Shown one piece after another: positions 37,401 to 51,413 of a stretch of 64,000 nucleotides of DNA (its first letter is position 1; every line of letters begins with the position of its first letter). The notes under the pieces are model-generated. The model searched no databases. It was not told the origin of the DNA and saw only the letters and a program-made list of their open reading frames with translations. Source of the stretch: Rotaria macrura (Eukaryota > Rotifera > Eurotatoria > Philodinida > Philodinidae); NCBI GenBank assembly GCA_900239685.1, contig OENT01000484.1:44819-108818 (forward strand). Reading direction: 5' to 3'. A program made the position numbers and the translations under genes.

Positions 37401-39377
37401 TACAAAAAAATATTTGTGAGGACAACTCGATGGTTTTATTAGTTTCTATTATTTTAATCTAGCTTTTTTAATAAATCTATCGGTATAGTCAACTACAAAG
37501 TGCTGTGATTATAGATTTTCAAAGAGTGACTCGACTATAAGCATGAGCAATGTTTCAAACAAAGAAAATTACAAGAGCAGAAAGATGTTGAAATAACCAG
37601 TACCGATGTACTGACTCGTCGAGTTTTGTATGATTTCTATTTTATCATCTACCAAGTGCTTGTTACACAAAATATACGATAAGATTCAATGTGAAAACTT
37701 CATTGAATTTCATAAAAAATGTAACTGCAACTTATTAGGAAAATTTGCCTTTTCGCAGCGTGAAACTTTGAGTATATAGAATTGCAGTCATTTTGAAAAT
37801 AGAGGGTGTGCATATTTAATTAGATTATTTATACAATTTACAGAACATTTCAAATTGCATCCTATGCAATATTTTGTTTTTGAAACAGGCATTCTTGAGG
37901 ATTAAAATCGTACTTGATAATGCGCAACTGTCCATGGTTGAGTGTCTGATATATTCCATGTTTCCACAAGCATAGTAAAAACAACATGAGAGTTCTACCC
38001 ATCCATGTATAAATCGTATATATGAATCGTAGAAAGTTGACTCTTCAGATTCATGTGACTTTAAGTGATGTTCAAGAATTAAAATATCTCGTTTTTCGCT
38101 AATCAGAAAAAATTTAGGGTAGAATTGAAAATGATTTGTTTTTATTTCTAAGTATTTCGCTGATATTCACAGGCATCGGCACTTTTCATAAGGATCGCAA
38201 GTGATGAAATCCATTTACGAAAACAGATATCAGATAAAACGTTTTGAGTTTTATCAAAGAAAAAGAACAGAAAAAAAGACATACAATCCATTCATACATA
38301 ATTATATCGCTATGGCATACCATCAAACTGCGGCTCTATTGTACTACGAATGTTAATTCTTATCTAATCATATAGTAGAAGAATGCTTGAGAAAATTTAA
38401 TTGCAGATTTTGATAAGAGTTATCATTAAATCACTTCAATCGAGAAGCTAGAAGAAAAGTCATGATCTTCACAGGCGAATTCTTCCGATGGAATATGCCA
38501 GCACAAGTGAATTTAATTTTTACATATGCTCCATTACTTGTAAAAACAGATTTATTATTGTGATAACAGAAATCAACTGATTCAGATATAAGAAGTTGGA
38601 TTATTGGCTAAACAACGCAATTTATTCCATGTAAATTAATCTTTTATTTTCTAATATGAAGTGACCAGCGTTTATCTACATTGATGAAAGTTACATGTTC
38701 GACTATCAATAAATGATTGATTGACTCATTTTATCTGAAACTCAACTCTTTCTAGTCATTGAGAAAATAGGCGATGTTAATTCTTAGTTAATGATGAAGA
38801 ACAAACAATCGTCTGACTTGTAATTGTACGTTTTGATTCGTAGATTGATTCCATGTTCATTCATAGATGATCGAAGTTTTACTTTCATATGCACACATAG
38901 GTAACAGGAGAACAGCATACTCGATTACTAATCTATGTACTGAAAAAGATTTCATTCAAGTCTAACAAAACAAAGTGTAACATGTGTTATGAAATGATAT
39001 TCACTTAATTCTAAAATATCATCATACATAACATACCATGATAGTTTGCATAAGACACTTCTCTTATTAAACAAGAAGAAACTTACCTTTTTTTGCGAAC
39101 ATGACCTCATTGAATGATTCTGTGCAAATATTTGATCGGAATTCAATCGGCTACATACAATCAGAATAGGTAATTTTAAGCTTAGAAAAATGATTCCTTT
39201 AAAATGAATTCATTATAATCTCGGCACGAATACAATGTTTTTTCGTTCTACATCATAAAATCTATTTCGCTCTTACTCGATGTTCACTATCTTAAATTTA
39301 TTAACAAAAACAAAAAATAAAAACATTAAATACTGTACAATACTAAAGATTTAAATACGAGAGAAATATTCGACTAT
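34463..39377. other. Intergenic region between the MRCK-like gene and the membrane protein gene
   Basis: About 4.9 kb with no supported gene. Weak ORFs at 34763-34954, 35010-35213, 35372-35566, 35609-35863, 37107-37313 and 37216-37419 lack motifs or splice partners. The one clear structured element is the 124-base palindrome at 36425-36548. A short GC-rich palindrome, GGCCGGCCGG, lies near 35583. Confidence 0.4.
36425..36548. mobile_element. 124-bp palindromic MITE with 6-bp flanking repeat
   Basis: The terminal inverted repeats are perfect over at least 20 bases: TCAAGGGGGAAAAAGCGATA at the left and its exact complement at the right. CCATAA lies immediately outside both ends (36419-36424 and 36549-36554), as expected for a 6-bp target duplication. 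The centre contains about four imperfect 10-11-base tandem units built on GGAAGTAA. The near-perfect ends suggest a recent insertion. Confidence 0.8.
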
Positions 39378-40620
39378 TCAAAAAGTTCGTGGTTCTACAA
39401 TAAGACAGTAGATTCTAGGTGACTGAAATGTTGGTATCAATTTGTTTTTATACCTCCAAAAAAACAAACGCAAACGAACACATGTTAATATACATGCAGC
39501 ACCAAAAATATAACGAACAAACCATATAGTAAAATACGTCGTAGACATATCTTCATATGGCTGGAAAACAATCCCTCCTAACAGCCATAAAAAAGCCAAC
39601 CATGGCGATAAAGTAAATGCAAGTGAATTGTAAAACACAAAATTTTCAAGAATAGAAAGTGTAATGAAAGCAGATAAAAGAAGAAGACATCCAATAATTG
39701 AAGCCATCGACTGTGATACTAAATCACTATAAATAAGACCTATGATAATCGATAGACAACTTTCGTAGAGTATAACAGACGCCCATAGAGCTAAACCATT
39801 GTGATATAGTAATCGTGTTAGCCATACATCGACAAACCTTCAACAATACAAAAGGTTAGGTTTTCATCTTTTTTCAACTTTTAAAAAACCTGAACTATCG
39901 ATGATACGTACAACTTATCTCGTAAATAATTTTTCAAATTTTCCCATAATGATACATGAACAACAACGAGAGTAATAATTAATTCACAAAATGTTCCCAG
40001 ATGACGAAATATTGAAATCTGGTGTGAAAATAGAAGCGTCAGAAAATGCTAGGAATTTTTCTTCTTCATTCTTACTCCAATTCCATATTTATTTCGTGCA
40101 GCAGCTGCTAATTGTGGTGTAAAGAGAATAAGACCAAATACAGTATAGAAATAACACCATTTGTTCATGGCACATGGATGTTGATAGAAGTAAGTGCCGG
40201 ATGGTGTACGACGAAAAATACCGATAATTGAATATATTATCCATGTCGCCTAGATTAATATTGATAGATATTTACTATACACTAAACTTGATATGAATGT
40301 TACCTGCCAAATAAAAACAAGATACCAAATACATGAAATGCTCGAGTATGTTGGAGTTAATGCAGTTGGATATCGATTAAGTGATGGAATATACAAACCA
40401 GTTTTGAAATCCTCTACACAGAACATCGAAATGTGTACCTGAGCACATTCTTCTACTGTAAAGACTTACTTAATGAGTAAGTGTAATCTACAGAGATGCG
40501 TTGACAAACTTGAATCGAAAAGAAGATAATACATATAATCATATAAAGAATATGAACCCAATCGTGTTTATAGATTGCAGTCGGCAAAGCATAATCATTT
40601 TCTATGAGTGCTACTTCCAT
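39378..40620 (-). CDS. Polytopic membrane protein, unnamed family
   Basis: Five or six minus-strand exons encode a protein that is mostly membrane segments. From the ATG at 40620 it reads MEVALIENDY, then a hydrophobic stretch (ILYMIICIIFFSIQV). Next comes a loop with YIPSLNRYPTALTPTYSS running into CIWYLVFIWQATWIIYSIIG. Then HPCAMNKWCYFYTVFGLILF, a segment around LGTFCELIITLVVVHVSLW, LYHNGLALWASVILYESCLS, and a terminal exon (39378-39840) with at least three more segments. I estimate eight to ten membrane spans. The PTxLTPT-x-IW-x-x-xFxWQ pattern loosely resembles TspO/MBR-like proteins, but I would not assign a transport function. A candidate AATAAA lies about 75 bases past the stop (near 39296). 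Confidence 0.7.
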
Positions 40621-40908
40621 TAAAAGATTACTGTTTTCTATATCGATCAATAGAATGGTACTGTAATAAACTAGACTAAATACTGTGCGCTTCCTCGTAC
40701 GTACGTAAAATACGTAAATTCGTATTCTTGTTTCTTTATTGGTTAGAAAAAATGCAACCAATGGAATAAGGAAAATTAATGAGGGCGGTATATTTTTCAC
40801 TATAATATATTTTTCATCGTTGATTGATTAGTAATGCGTAACTATCGTATCTTTTGACAAAAATACTTGATGAAATACTCGAAATTTACAATGTTACATT
40901 TTCTTCAA

Positions 40909-41423
40909 CAGGGGCGGCGCCATAGGGGGGGGGGGGGGTCACCCCTGCTGCTCAATTGATCTGGATTTCCTCCGATTTCAAAAATTTTCATGTAAGTTAG
41001 GTGAATTAATTTTACAAAGAAGTTCACTACGGTTTTGGAGAAATCCACTGGATAATTTTCTCCGATTCTGGAGAAAGTCCCTAGATAAGTTTCTCCAGCT
41101 TTGGAGAATGCCCCATCATAATTTTCTTCAATGTCGGAGAACATCAAGTGCGAAACGGCTGATATTTTTAAATGAAAATCAAAAAAATATTGAATCAATT
41201 AAAACAATAAAATTTTTACACTTGCTCTTCAAAACATCAATCTATAGGGTGAGACAGCTTAAATCGAATTTCTTTGATTTCTGTGATTTTTTTTAGTAAA
41301 GTCAATTGATTTGAATCAGAAACATTGGATGAGCTGTTTCCCCCTTGCAGAAAGCTATCTGATAGTTTTCTCCGATTTTAGGATTGACCCACCCCCTGCT
41401 CTAACCCTTTCGCGCCGCCCCTG
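40909..41423. mobile_element. Non-autonomous hAT-like element, 515 bp, 8-bp target duplication
   Basis: The left end reads CAGGGGCGGCGCCATAGG and the right end, read on the other strand, CAGGGGCGGCGCGAAAGG. TTCTTCAA flanks both ends exactly (40901-40908 and 41424-41431). CAGGGGCGG termini and an 8-bp duplication are hAT hallmarks. A 14-base G run (40925-40938) follows the left terminus. The interior has imperfect repeats of TTCTCC and GGAGAA motifs in both orientations. No transposase is present. Confidence 0.9.
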
Positions 41424-41431
41424 TTCTTCAA

Positions 41432-42168
41432 TGTATGCTTTTAGAGCAACATGTTTCAACTTTATTTACAAGTAAAAAGACTTCGCAATTTTGTATATCT
41501 ATATTTGTCTTGTTCTAAATTTGCGAGTCATCTGTTTCTTAAAAGCTTATGTGTATATGAGCTTGGAAGTTTCATGATAAATTCCGTATTTCAATACCGT
41601 TTAGTGAAATTACTATGACTCTGGATCAGACCGATGAGGACAGCGAACGGAAATTTTGATTAAGTATTTGATTTATTTCTGTCAACGGTAGCTAAAGTTT
41701 CGTTCAACATTAGCAAATCTTCTTAGTTCACAGTTAATGATTGTCATGAATTGCTTATTCTTTCTCCTTAACTATTGAAAATACATTTACATGTTCTCCT
41801 AAAAGTTACAATCATTAGATAGAGAAATGATTTCCAAAAGCGGCATCTATTAAATAATTCATCTAAATCATACAGTATGATAGCTGAAGCTGACTTTTCT
41901 ACCCGATAAGACGACCGTTATCTTCATTGTGTTGTATCGAATTGATTTTTAATGTGATATAGAGTTGATTATCATATTAGTTTATATGTTATGTCATTTT
42001 GTCTTTTGTATAAATCCACCAATAGAAGGATTCTACTATCTGTTGTATGTATGAACGATATAGTGCCTCGATCAATCGATTCTTCTGCATTTAATTTTTT
42101 TTGTTTTCCTATTGTTTCTTTTCGACTATATAAGTTGCTTGGATTTTAATAGTAACACAATCACTTCA
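41432..42168. other. Upstream region of the kinesin gene
   Basis: About 740 bases between the hAT-like element and the kinesin start codon. No ORF or repeat is supported. A TATA-like stretch (CTATATAAG near 42126) lies about 40 bases before the start codon and could be a core promoter if the 5' leader is short; this is inference. Confidence 0.35.
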
Positions 42169-45100
42169 ATGAAGAAAACACAGCTTGGCTCGCGTGATTT
42201 AATTGCTAACGGTGGTGGATGTCCAGTCGAAGTCAGTCGTCAATAACAGGATCAACTGTTCTTAAAACTAATCAAATATGTTTTTTTCAAAGGTCTTTTG
42301 CCGTTTACGACCGCCACAAGATAATAATACTGATCAACAAACAGATAATTCTTTGTCATGCATTAAAGTTGCAAGTTTCACAGAACTCGTTCTCTATTCG
42401 TCCGAGGTCAGTGACTTCATCATAGAGGATTTTTCAAGTCACTATGAATTACTTTCATTGTTTTTTAGAACGTGAAAAATGGACAAATTAGAGAAGCACG
42501 TATTTTATATTGAAACGATTTCATTTTGTCATTTTGCTCTTCTTGCTTTAGTCTGGTTATGAATTCAGCCATATTCTAACAGATAATGTTTGCCAGTCAG
42601 CTGCTTTTAAAGAATTAGCTTTACCTTTGCTTGATGATCTAATTCAAGGGAAAAGCAGTATGTTTGTTCATTATCTATGTTTATAGACCTTTGTTTTTAT
42701 TCTTCATGCAAATTTAGGCGTATTGTTCACGTATGGAATTACGGGTTCGGGAAAGACGTTTACAATGATGGGTCCATTGAATAATCCTGGCTTGGTTCCA
42801 CGTTCATTCGATGTTATTTTCAATTCAGTCGGACCATATCTTGGGAAAAAATATGTTAGTTTGTTTCTTATTTTGATTTTATTTTGATTATTGCAAGTTG
42901 TTATCAAGTTTTTACAGTAATTTATATCAAGATAGATAAACGAACTTTAGATGAGAAGAACAGGACAATTTAGAGATGAACAACGATCTGAATCTCTAAT
43001 ACGACGAGCATGAGATCAATAGAAAACGATATCAGTATTATATCACATGAAGAGTATTTCGGAACACAGGATACATAAAGAATAAACGTCTGCTGAATTG
43101 AACTTCTTTGATGTTAGTATCGATGACTTTAGTTTGTCTATAATCGATCTCAATTCAGAAAAAACTGTTGCAGAAATTGTTGTCTCCACTACCGAGTAAT
43201 ACTTAAATATTCCTTGTCAGAGAAATTTGGCAGTGAATTTGTTAAGTTCAGTCTACTTAGGATAATACTTTTAAGCGTTACATATTGGTAATGTTTAAGA
43301 AAAAGTTAAAGAGTATTCTCTTATTTATATGCCAAGTATATTTGGTTGGTTAACAAGGAATAAAGTTCTAATTGAAAAGAACAACAACGAAAAGATCGAC
43401 TTCGATCCAAACGATGATCTTACACGTTTTTGTGTTGAGACATGTTCAAAAATTTAGTAAGACATTCAATATGCTTCCTCTTACAATGATACATCGGGAA
43501 GCATGAAAGATTGAACGTAGATTAGATTCGAATTCTTTTTGTTCCATTTATTCTCTTGATTTTATTCTATTTTTAAGCTTCTTCGTTCTGACCGACAAAA
43601 TAGTTATGAAATTCAGAGTGAAGCTGATATTTTACTTGAACGACAACGTAGAGAACTTCAAATGACTAAGAATACTAATAATCAACGTGCCAAGTATGAG
43701 TAAACGTTCTTGAATTTCAAAGGGTCAACTAGTTTTCGTTTGATATTTAGATTAATTGAATCTGTAAATGCTCCTCGTACGTTGGACACAACGTCATTAT
43801 GGAATCCACAATTAAATGAAAATTGTTCATATTTTGTATTTGTTACATTCGTTGAAATCTATAATAATTATATATATGATTTATTCGATGATGATATTCT
43901 TAACAAGTAAGATGACTTCTAATAATATGACTAATAAATTAGATTGTTTCCAGAGCACCGCAATCCAAACAATTACGAGAGGATAATCGTGGCAGACCAT
44001 ATATTAAAGATGTTAAAGAAATTGAAGTACGTACAAGCGAAGAGGCTATTGATTTACTTAACATGGGTTTAAAACGACGTCGTATTGCTCATACACAATT
44101 GAATACTGAATCAAGCCGTTCACATAGTGTTCTGTCAATGCGTCTCGTTCAATTTCACAATGACATTCCACCAACTTCACTTGTATGTTGAGAAAACATC
44201 ATCGTCATATTATATCGAATTTTCTTTGCTTTTATTTTGAATGATAGACGCGAGATGATCTCACGATAAGTACTATTCATTTAGTTGACTTAGCCGGTAG
44301 TGAACGTGTGAATCGAGCTAAAACTGCTGGTGAACGGGTCAAAGAAGCAAGTAAGTCAATTATTGCATGTTTTATTTATAGTTCACGTTTCAATTTCTTT
44401 GAGGTAATATTAATTCATCGCTGATGGTTCTTCGACAATGTTTTGAAATTCTACGTGAAAATCAAGCACAAGGTACAAGTAAGGTACACTTGTTGTGAAT
44501 TTTCTTTATTGATTTCAAATGAAATGAAATATAATCATTGATTGATTCATACATAGATGGTACCGTACCGTGAATCAAAATTAACATCATTTTTCAAGAG
44601 TTATTTTGATGGTGAAGGTCGAATACGAATGATACTTTGTGTTAATCCAACAGTCGATGGCTATGAAGAAATTCAAGTAAAGATATCTGTGAAAATCTTT
44701 TTTCTGGATCTACAGACAACAGATCGAACGAAAAGTGTTCGCTAATTATGGACCGATATGAAAATTAGTCGAAACATTTATAATAGTATAACTAAACCTT
44801 TTTCTAGCATACATTTTTAGTCGCACATATGAAAGAAACGAATATCAGCTCATGATGTTTTCATAGTTCGTTTGAAATGTTGTAATTGTGCGATATAGAA
44901 TAGTGCAAACGTCGACTATTTTACCAGATATTATCTTTAGCCAGCGCACAAAATTATCAAAGTACATGATTGTTGATGTGAGTCTTCTTCTAATCCCACT
45001 ATGGTTCACAACCACATCCACATCAGAGACCAAAACAAATAGGAAAATCTCAAATCGCTTTTTTTGTTTCATGCAGTTGAGATGAATCGAATCGAATCAT

Positions 45101-48100
45101 ACAACGATTCTATTCGATTTCAGCCTTTGATTCACATTAATATGACTGATAAGTTCCTGGCGAAGCATTTGTTTTCTCATTGTAAATTTTTCTGCTATTA
45201 TTCATGTTGGTTAATTTTCTTATTGTTCCCGTTTTTTTCTTTATAACAGTTTGAATCGTTGTAATTGTAGCATGCACTCAAATTCGGTGAGTTAACAAAA
45301 GACGTTATGGTGCCACGTACCTTACCACCGCCACCTCCAATTCCACCTAAAATGAATCGTGGTGTTGTTCTACGTGATATTGATAACCAACAGCAACAAA
45401 ATCAGCAAACAGTACTTTTTACTGAATTCAAGTAAATAAAACAATTCTAAAACATATATATATATATATAGTACTTTCGAATGTCGAAATTCCTCCAGAA
45501 CAGTCTTACATATCACTTTTGAATAACCTCGATTATTGAAATAGGGAGAAATTTTTCATTAACTATATGTTGTACTGAAATTCATAATAGTCAAGTCTCG
45601 GGCTATAGACAACTTAAGACTTAAGGTTTCGGCGTACAAAAGTTTCGTTACACTTAAGATTTCAGTTTGAGATTGGGTATTAATGACTTGATGTGAAGAT
45701 TTTTTATCAGTGAAGAACATTCCAAAGATGAACTCTTGGACGTCGGATGAAGACAGCTTTCGAAATCTAAACTGCAAAGACTAGATTCCGAATCTACCAA
45801 TATTCGTTGCAACTGTAATGAAACTTGTTAAAACAAATGCAATTGGAACATTGTAATCATTACAATGAAAGAATTTAGTATGAACTGAACAACCTGACAA
45901 TATTTCCTGATAAAATCAAATCTGTTCTGCTACAGAAACTCAACGAAAATTCTCTGACTCCTATTCTAAATCAACGACTCTTAATTGAGAAATAAAATTG
46001 TCTCTGCATAATTTTTCATTAAGAACCTAGTTCAGCCACTATCAAACGACGAATGTAAGGTTCAACGGAAACTACTGACTCGCATTCGACATCTGATTCA
46101 CTTAAAAGCAAGAATTCTAGATTCGACATTGACACGTATCTGAGACTGTTAGTCAAAGTGAATATTCTAAATGGGTTATATATCTCTATTGAGTAAACAA
46201 CGAGAATGTGCTCGAAGTATTTCTGTTAGAACTTTCGATTCATAACTTTCATTCATTCATCATTCGAAAGCAGAATTCGTTAATTGAATTTCATCGTGTT
46301 CTTAGTGATAGCTAAGAAAGTCTTTCTTTGCAAAAGCCTTCAAAGGCTCGACATTTCAAGAAGAGAAAGGATTGAGAGAACCTTTGCATTTTTTGACCTA
46401 TCACGTACTTTTAGAACGCCGGCACAAGATTATCATGTTTGTTGCATAATAATGTGACATCTGGAAATGTTCCCTTGTGAATAGTGTAGTTTTAATGGAC
46501 TTCGTTGTGTCTGTAATCGTTAGATGATAATTTACTATTGACATTGAAATTTCAATGTAGATCACATTACGATGATATATTTTTCTTCTTTTTCAATCTT
46601 AAATAACAAAAGTCAAACTTATAATCTATCTAAATAGTAAAGTTTCCCAAAATCGAATCAATCAATTTTAATTTCGAGCCGATATTGACAACTACAAATT
46701 TCAACATTCCCGATGAAATTCGCTGATAATTAACTGGCTCACTCACGGTTTTATGGACATAAATAAATTTTCTTTCTTACAAATACGACTTGTGTAACCA
46801 ATAAAGACAACTAAAATTAAGACTATTGATCGAATTGCTTTGCCTATTAGTATACGCTACTCATAATAGAAAGTATCAGCATTCATATGTTAGCGAATCA
46901 TTAAAACCGCTGCATGTAATCACTGGTAGTCTCATATATACGGTGCAACTTGCAACAAATCCTCATAATCCATTTATTTTTATGCGTAGTGCTCAAGCAT
47001 TAATTGCTCCATTCCCGCCACTTGAATATTCTCTATTGGATGGATCAGGTGATGAAACAACTATTACTGTGCTTCAAGACCATTTACGACGACGTATTGA
47101 AGAACGACATCGATTAAATACGGTATAATTTGTTGTTTGTAATCGAACGTTTTTATGTGGTTATTGTTTATCTAGCTTATCCAAGAACAGCAAGAGTTTT
47201 TACGCAAATTTACACTTGAATTAGTATCTGATTATGAATCGAACATGTCGAATCACGATGATTTATCTAAAGAAAATGAACAACAAATTAAAACAATTCG
47301 TCAGTTACAAACACGAATAAAGCTATTAGAAAAATCACAAAACGACCTATATAAAACAACAAATCAGATCGAACGTGAAAATAAGACACTTAAAATACAA
47401 GTAATCTCTTGCTGCAATCCATCTTCAAATAAAATAACTGGAACATTTCATTTTCATTTATTTTCAAAATAAGATCGAAGAACGTAACATGGAAATAAAA
47501 TCTTTGAAATCCGAACGACGAAAAGATAAAAATGACTTCGAAAATAAAATGAAAATAAAATTGAATGAAATCGAACAACAATTTGTAAGTCAATCATTTG
47601 ATATCGATTGTTTTCATTCGATTTTCTTATTCAGATAAATGAAATAAAAAATAAAGAAAATCAAATGCGTGATCTTGAACGACAACATGACGATAAATTA
47701 AATATAATTCGTTCGATGGCAGCCAATAATCCTATAACAAACGAACAGTTTTTAATTCCAATTAATTCAGCATCGTCACATATCAATCACGAGTAATATA
47801 TTCTTTCATTTACAATCGACAGACAAATTCATGAAAGTCTATTGTTCTTTCTAGAAATCTAACTGACAATGTTTATCAAAATCAACAACATCAGCAATAC
47901 CATCGAGTAGAAATGATCATATCTCAGAATAGCAATACACCGACATCATATTCAACTTCTCGCCGTCGTCCTCATACTCCACATTCCCCTAACGCTGAGC
48001 CGATGCATATTGAAAATAGTAGTGGACATGTCGTTGTTGCTCATCCGAGACAACAGCACCGAAGGTCACGATCATTAAGTGAAATTTGGCTTGAACATCG

Positions 48101-48711
48101 ACCACAGGGAACAGTTCAAACAGGTAGAAAATATTTGTCTTAATTAGATTTATTTTCACGAATCGAATCTTTCGTTGTTTGTTCATAATAATGTAGAGAC
48201 TCTTCTTCAACCGAAATTTCATAAGAAAGTATGCACTCAACATGTACCAGCTAAAGAAGATATAGTTCGAACAACAAAATATGTTTTAACACATCAAAAT
48301 CTTGATTCACAAGGCGAAATCGTTACTGATTTTGTTAAAGTAGAACTCAATTTGTCTTTTCTTTTGAACTATGAAATGAATTCTAATCATTAGGGTGATG
48401 TTCTTCCATCAAGCACAGGTGGTGTCAATGTTATTTTTAATGATGTTGAACGATTAACATGTACATCACCGCCGAACCCGTTAGTATTACACAAACGATG
48501 TCAGAGTGAAGAACGAACTCTTCAAGAAGTAAAATTAATTTTTCATGTTCTTTTCTCCTTTATGTATCGAAAGTTTTTTTTTAGACATCATCACAATCAC
48601 CCTCGTGTCGCCAGGGTCCAGCAGTAGCACCTAAGTAAGTTGATACTTGTTAAATTCATTTTATAAAACTGATTAGTTCTTTTTTTCTTCCATAGACGAT
48701 TTCGCATGTGA
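42169..48711 (+). CDS. KIF23: Kinesin-6 motor, MKLP1/KIF23-like
   Basis: Twenty exons can be followed in frame from ATG to TGA: 42169-42231, 42293-42406, 42552-42657, 42718-42854, 43578-43693, 43751-43906, 43954-44182, 44248-44350, 44404-44483, 44557-44676, 45271-45431, 46894-47122, 47176-47400, 47474-47584, 47635-47792, 47855-48123, 48197-48339, 48394-48528, 48585-48634 and 48696-48711. Together they encode about 906 residues. The motor domain has VFCRLRP, P-loop GITGSGKT (about 101-108), [26 protein letters not shown] and [10 protein letters not shown]. The kinesin-6 insertion follows [20 protein letters not shown]. The neck ([13 protein letters not shown]) and a coiled coil (E12-E15) come next. 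The C-terminal domain matches MKLP1: [34 protein letters not shown] and [17 protein letters not shown]1 forms centralspindlin with a RacGAP at the spindle midzone during cytokinesis. The RRSRS site corresponds to the Aurora B/14-3-3 region of the human protein. One intron (45432-46893) is 1.46 kb. Confidence 0.93.
45024..45057. repeat. Diverged copy of the 52-bp hAT-like repeat inside a KIF23 intron
   Basis: The stretch starting CAGAGACCAAAACAAATAG matches the left two-thirds of the element at 51916-51967 with about five differences over 34 bases. The right terminus is not recognisable. It lies in the intron between the exons ending at 44676 and starting at 45271. Confidence 0.5.
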
Positions 48712-49859
48712 GATTGTGAACCAGATAATTTAACCTGTATGTCTTTGTACATTATCATTTCTATGTATTTTCGTCTTCCTAATTCTCTAGTTAACTGTGT
48801 GTGCGTGTGTGTGTGTCTTGCTATATCTGAATTTATTCTTGTAGAAAAAGAAGATAATTGAATGAATATATTCTTAACTGCGAATCGATTTTTTCATTTA
48901 TATTTAGAACGAATATAAAATTCGAATAGTGATTATTATTGAGAACGAAGTGCATCAATTGAAAATCTGAGTGAAATTCATAGATGAGTGGCGTCAGATA
49001 TCAAAAGAAAATCTAATTATAACATATTTATTCTCTGTTGAGTACTTATTGTAGTTGAAGAGATACAAAAAAACAAATAGAATCTTAGATCTTTCTGATG
49101 TAGATACGAATCAGTGATATAATTTTGTAAATCTGAAATACTAAACTTCAATCATACAAATTGCGTCTTAAGATCTTACCAGCATCATGTAATAAGTTTG
49201 CCATCATCATTATCGAGAGATATATGCTTAGCACGATGTCTAGTTGAAATCACATTAATACGAAACAATATTGTTCTACCCTATCTTGTGAGTGTCTATC
49301 ACACTATTAAAGAGGTTTGAATAATAATATCATAAACACAGATGAGTGATCAAAACAAAAGTTTATAGAAGAACTAGGCATGTCTTGATATCATAGGATC
49401 ATTTTTGTTTTGGTTTTAATATATCAAGACATCGAGCTATCAAGAAAATTCATGTGGTGAGATGATAGCTTCTCTGATTTCAATCGACTAGTGCGCAAAG
49501 AAAAACTAATGAAACTAAAATTGATCGAGTTAGGGTATGATTATTTCCTGTTTTTTTAATCCTTTTCTCTTGAAAAGAAAATCAAAAGATTAGACAATAT
49601 TATAGTGATAATGTTGTATTACACAGAACAATAAAATTTTGAATAGCTTTCATCTTAACGAACTTCTATTCGTGTCACGTTGGAAAAAAGTAAAAGCATT
49701 TTTCGAATAACTTTTAATAGAAACTAGAGTAGCATGCTTAGTTCTCACATTTCAAAAAGGAAACAAAATGGCATCGAATCTCAATCACCAGATTTGTCCA
49801 ACAAACTTTATCAGGACAGCATTTCTAAATTTCTGCAAGAGAAAACGTAGCGTAGTGTC

Positions 49860-50060
49860 AAAATTTTGCAATCCCAGGAGTATCATTCCGACAATTCGAT
49901 CCGATCATGTTTCTATCGGAGTTTCCCGAATCCGACGAAATCTCATCGGATTCCTGGTTGCAATCCGACATTCGGATCCTTAGTGTTGGGTTTTATCGAA
50001 TCCTACTATTGGAATCCCATAGGATTTCATCGGATCGTAGGATCAGATCAGATTTATTCA
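49860..50060. repeat. Dispersed GGATCC/CGGAT repeat, copy 1
   Basis: Dense in GATCCGAT, ATCGGAT and CGGATTCC motifs in both orientations, so it can fold extensively. It shares ATTCGGATCCTTAGT followed by (G/A)TTG with the region around 55511, which shows two copies of one family. Its boundaries are approximate. Confidence 0.5.
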
Positions 50061-51413
50061 CTTGAGATTTTTCTATTCAGTAGTACATCAGAATTTTTAA
50101 CCATAGTTAGATTATCTATGAAAATTTTGATGTTAAAATTGTTAACCATTCATGCGTAGCTAACATTTTACTAAACATTTTTGACAGATTATCGGTGAAC
50201 ACCTCACTTTCTAAATCAAAGTGGAAACCTTCATTTTTTTTCAAACTTGTGTCAGCTGATTCTGAGAGAAATTTTCAGGGGATCTAGGGTTGACGATTCT
50301 ATTTAGTTTGTGTCCTCATTTATAATCAGCCAAAACCGCACATCTCTATCTAGTGCCTATCAAAAATGGTTCCGAAAATGTCCACCCATCTTTTAATTTT
50401 AAATCAATATTCTTATTAGTCATCTATGATAGTATAGTAGATCTTTTTGACATAACTTTGCCAATGATACGTTTTATGGAGTATAGCAACATCTCAAAGT
50501 AATATTTGCTAGCCTAAATTGTTAACATAATGCTAAGAATAGGAGTTGCTCTGTCACATGAGCCTGTGCGGTACAAGTCAAAGTTCATAAGTAAACATTG
50601 TTGATTGATGAACTATTACTTAGTTGAGAATCGATTCAATTTTATTAGACAATTCATTCAATTCATAAAACAGTAATAGCGAACAAGCGTATTCATTGGA
50701 ATATAACGCATTTTTATCCACATGGTATAAAATATTTAAAGAAATGTACCGCATAAAACTTTTCAGAGATCCGAACATGCGTTTAGCTCCGTTTTTTCAA
50801 GAGGAAGTGCGTTTTACAGTATCTTTACTTAGATAAAACGCGTTTTACCGCCTTGGCTTTTGGGAAGAATGTGAAACTCTTCTTTTTGCAATTATGCTTC
50901 GAATGATGAAAAACGGATCTCTTTTGTTGCAGCATCTCCCACCAAATTCATCTTCAAAAAGCATGTAAATGTAGAAAACTTAGATGATTTCATGATTGTG
51001 GAAATTATAAAAAAGGTTTGTCAAAATGTTTGCTGATCCCATTGTTTTCAATCATAAAGATAGCGATGCAAATCTTCTGTAGACAAGATCAAAACCGAAA
51101 TTCCTCTAAAACGGAGGCAGATTAGATCGTTTTCAAAAGCTAATTCTAAGTTAAACAAGCATTGAATATCAGAATGTAACTGAAGAATCTCTTTGGTTAG
51201 AACACTTATTTCCCTGCCTTTTCATTGAAATAAAACACGTTCCGTAGCATGGAATAGAGGACTGGATTAAATATCAAACGAATGGAAAAAAATTAGTAAT
51301 GACTGAGGCGAAAATAGTGTGTATGACAGCTGAGCGATGAATTTCGCGAAAAAATTATATTTGCTAAATGTATGATTTGAAATAATTATTATTGTGAATC
51401 TATGTGTGGAGTG

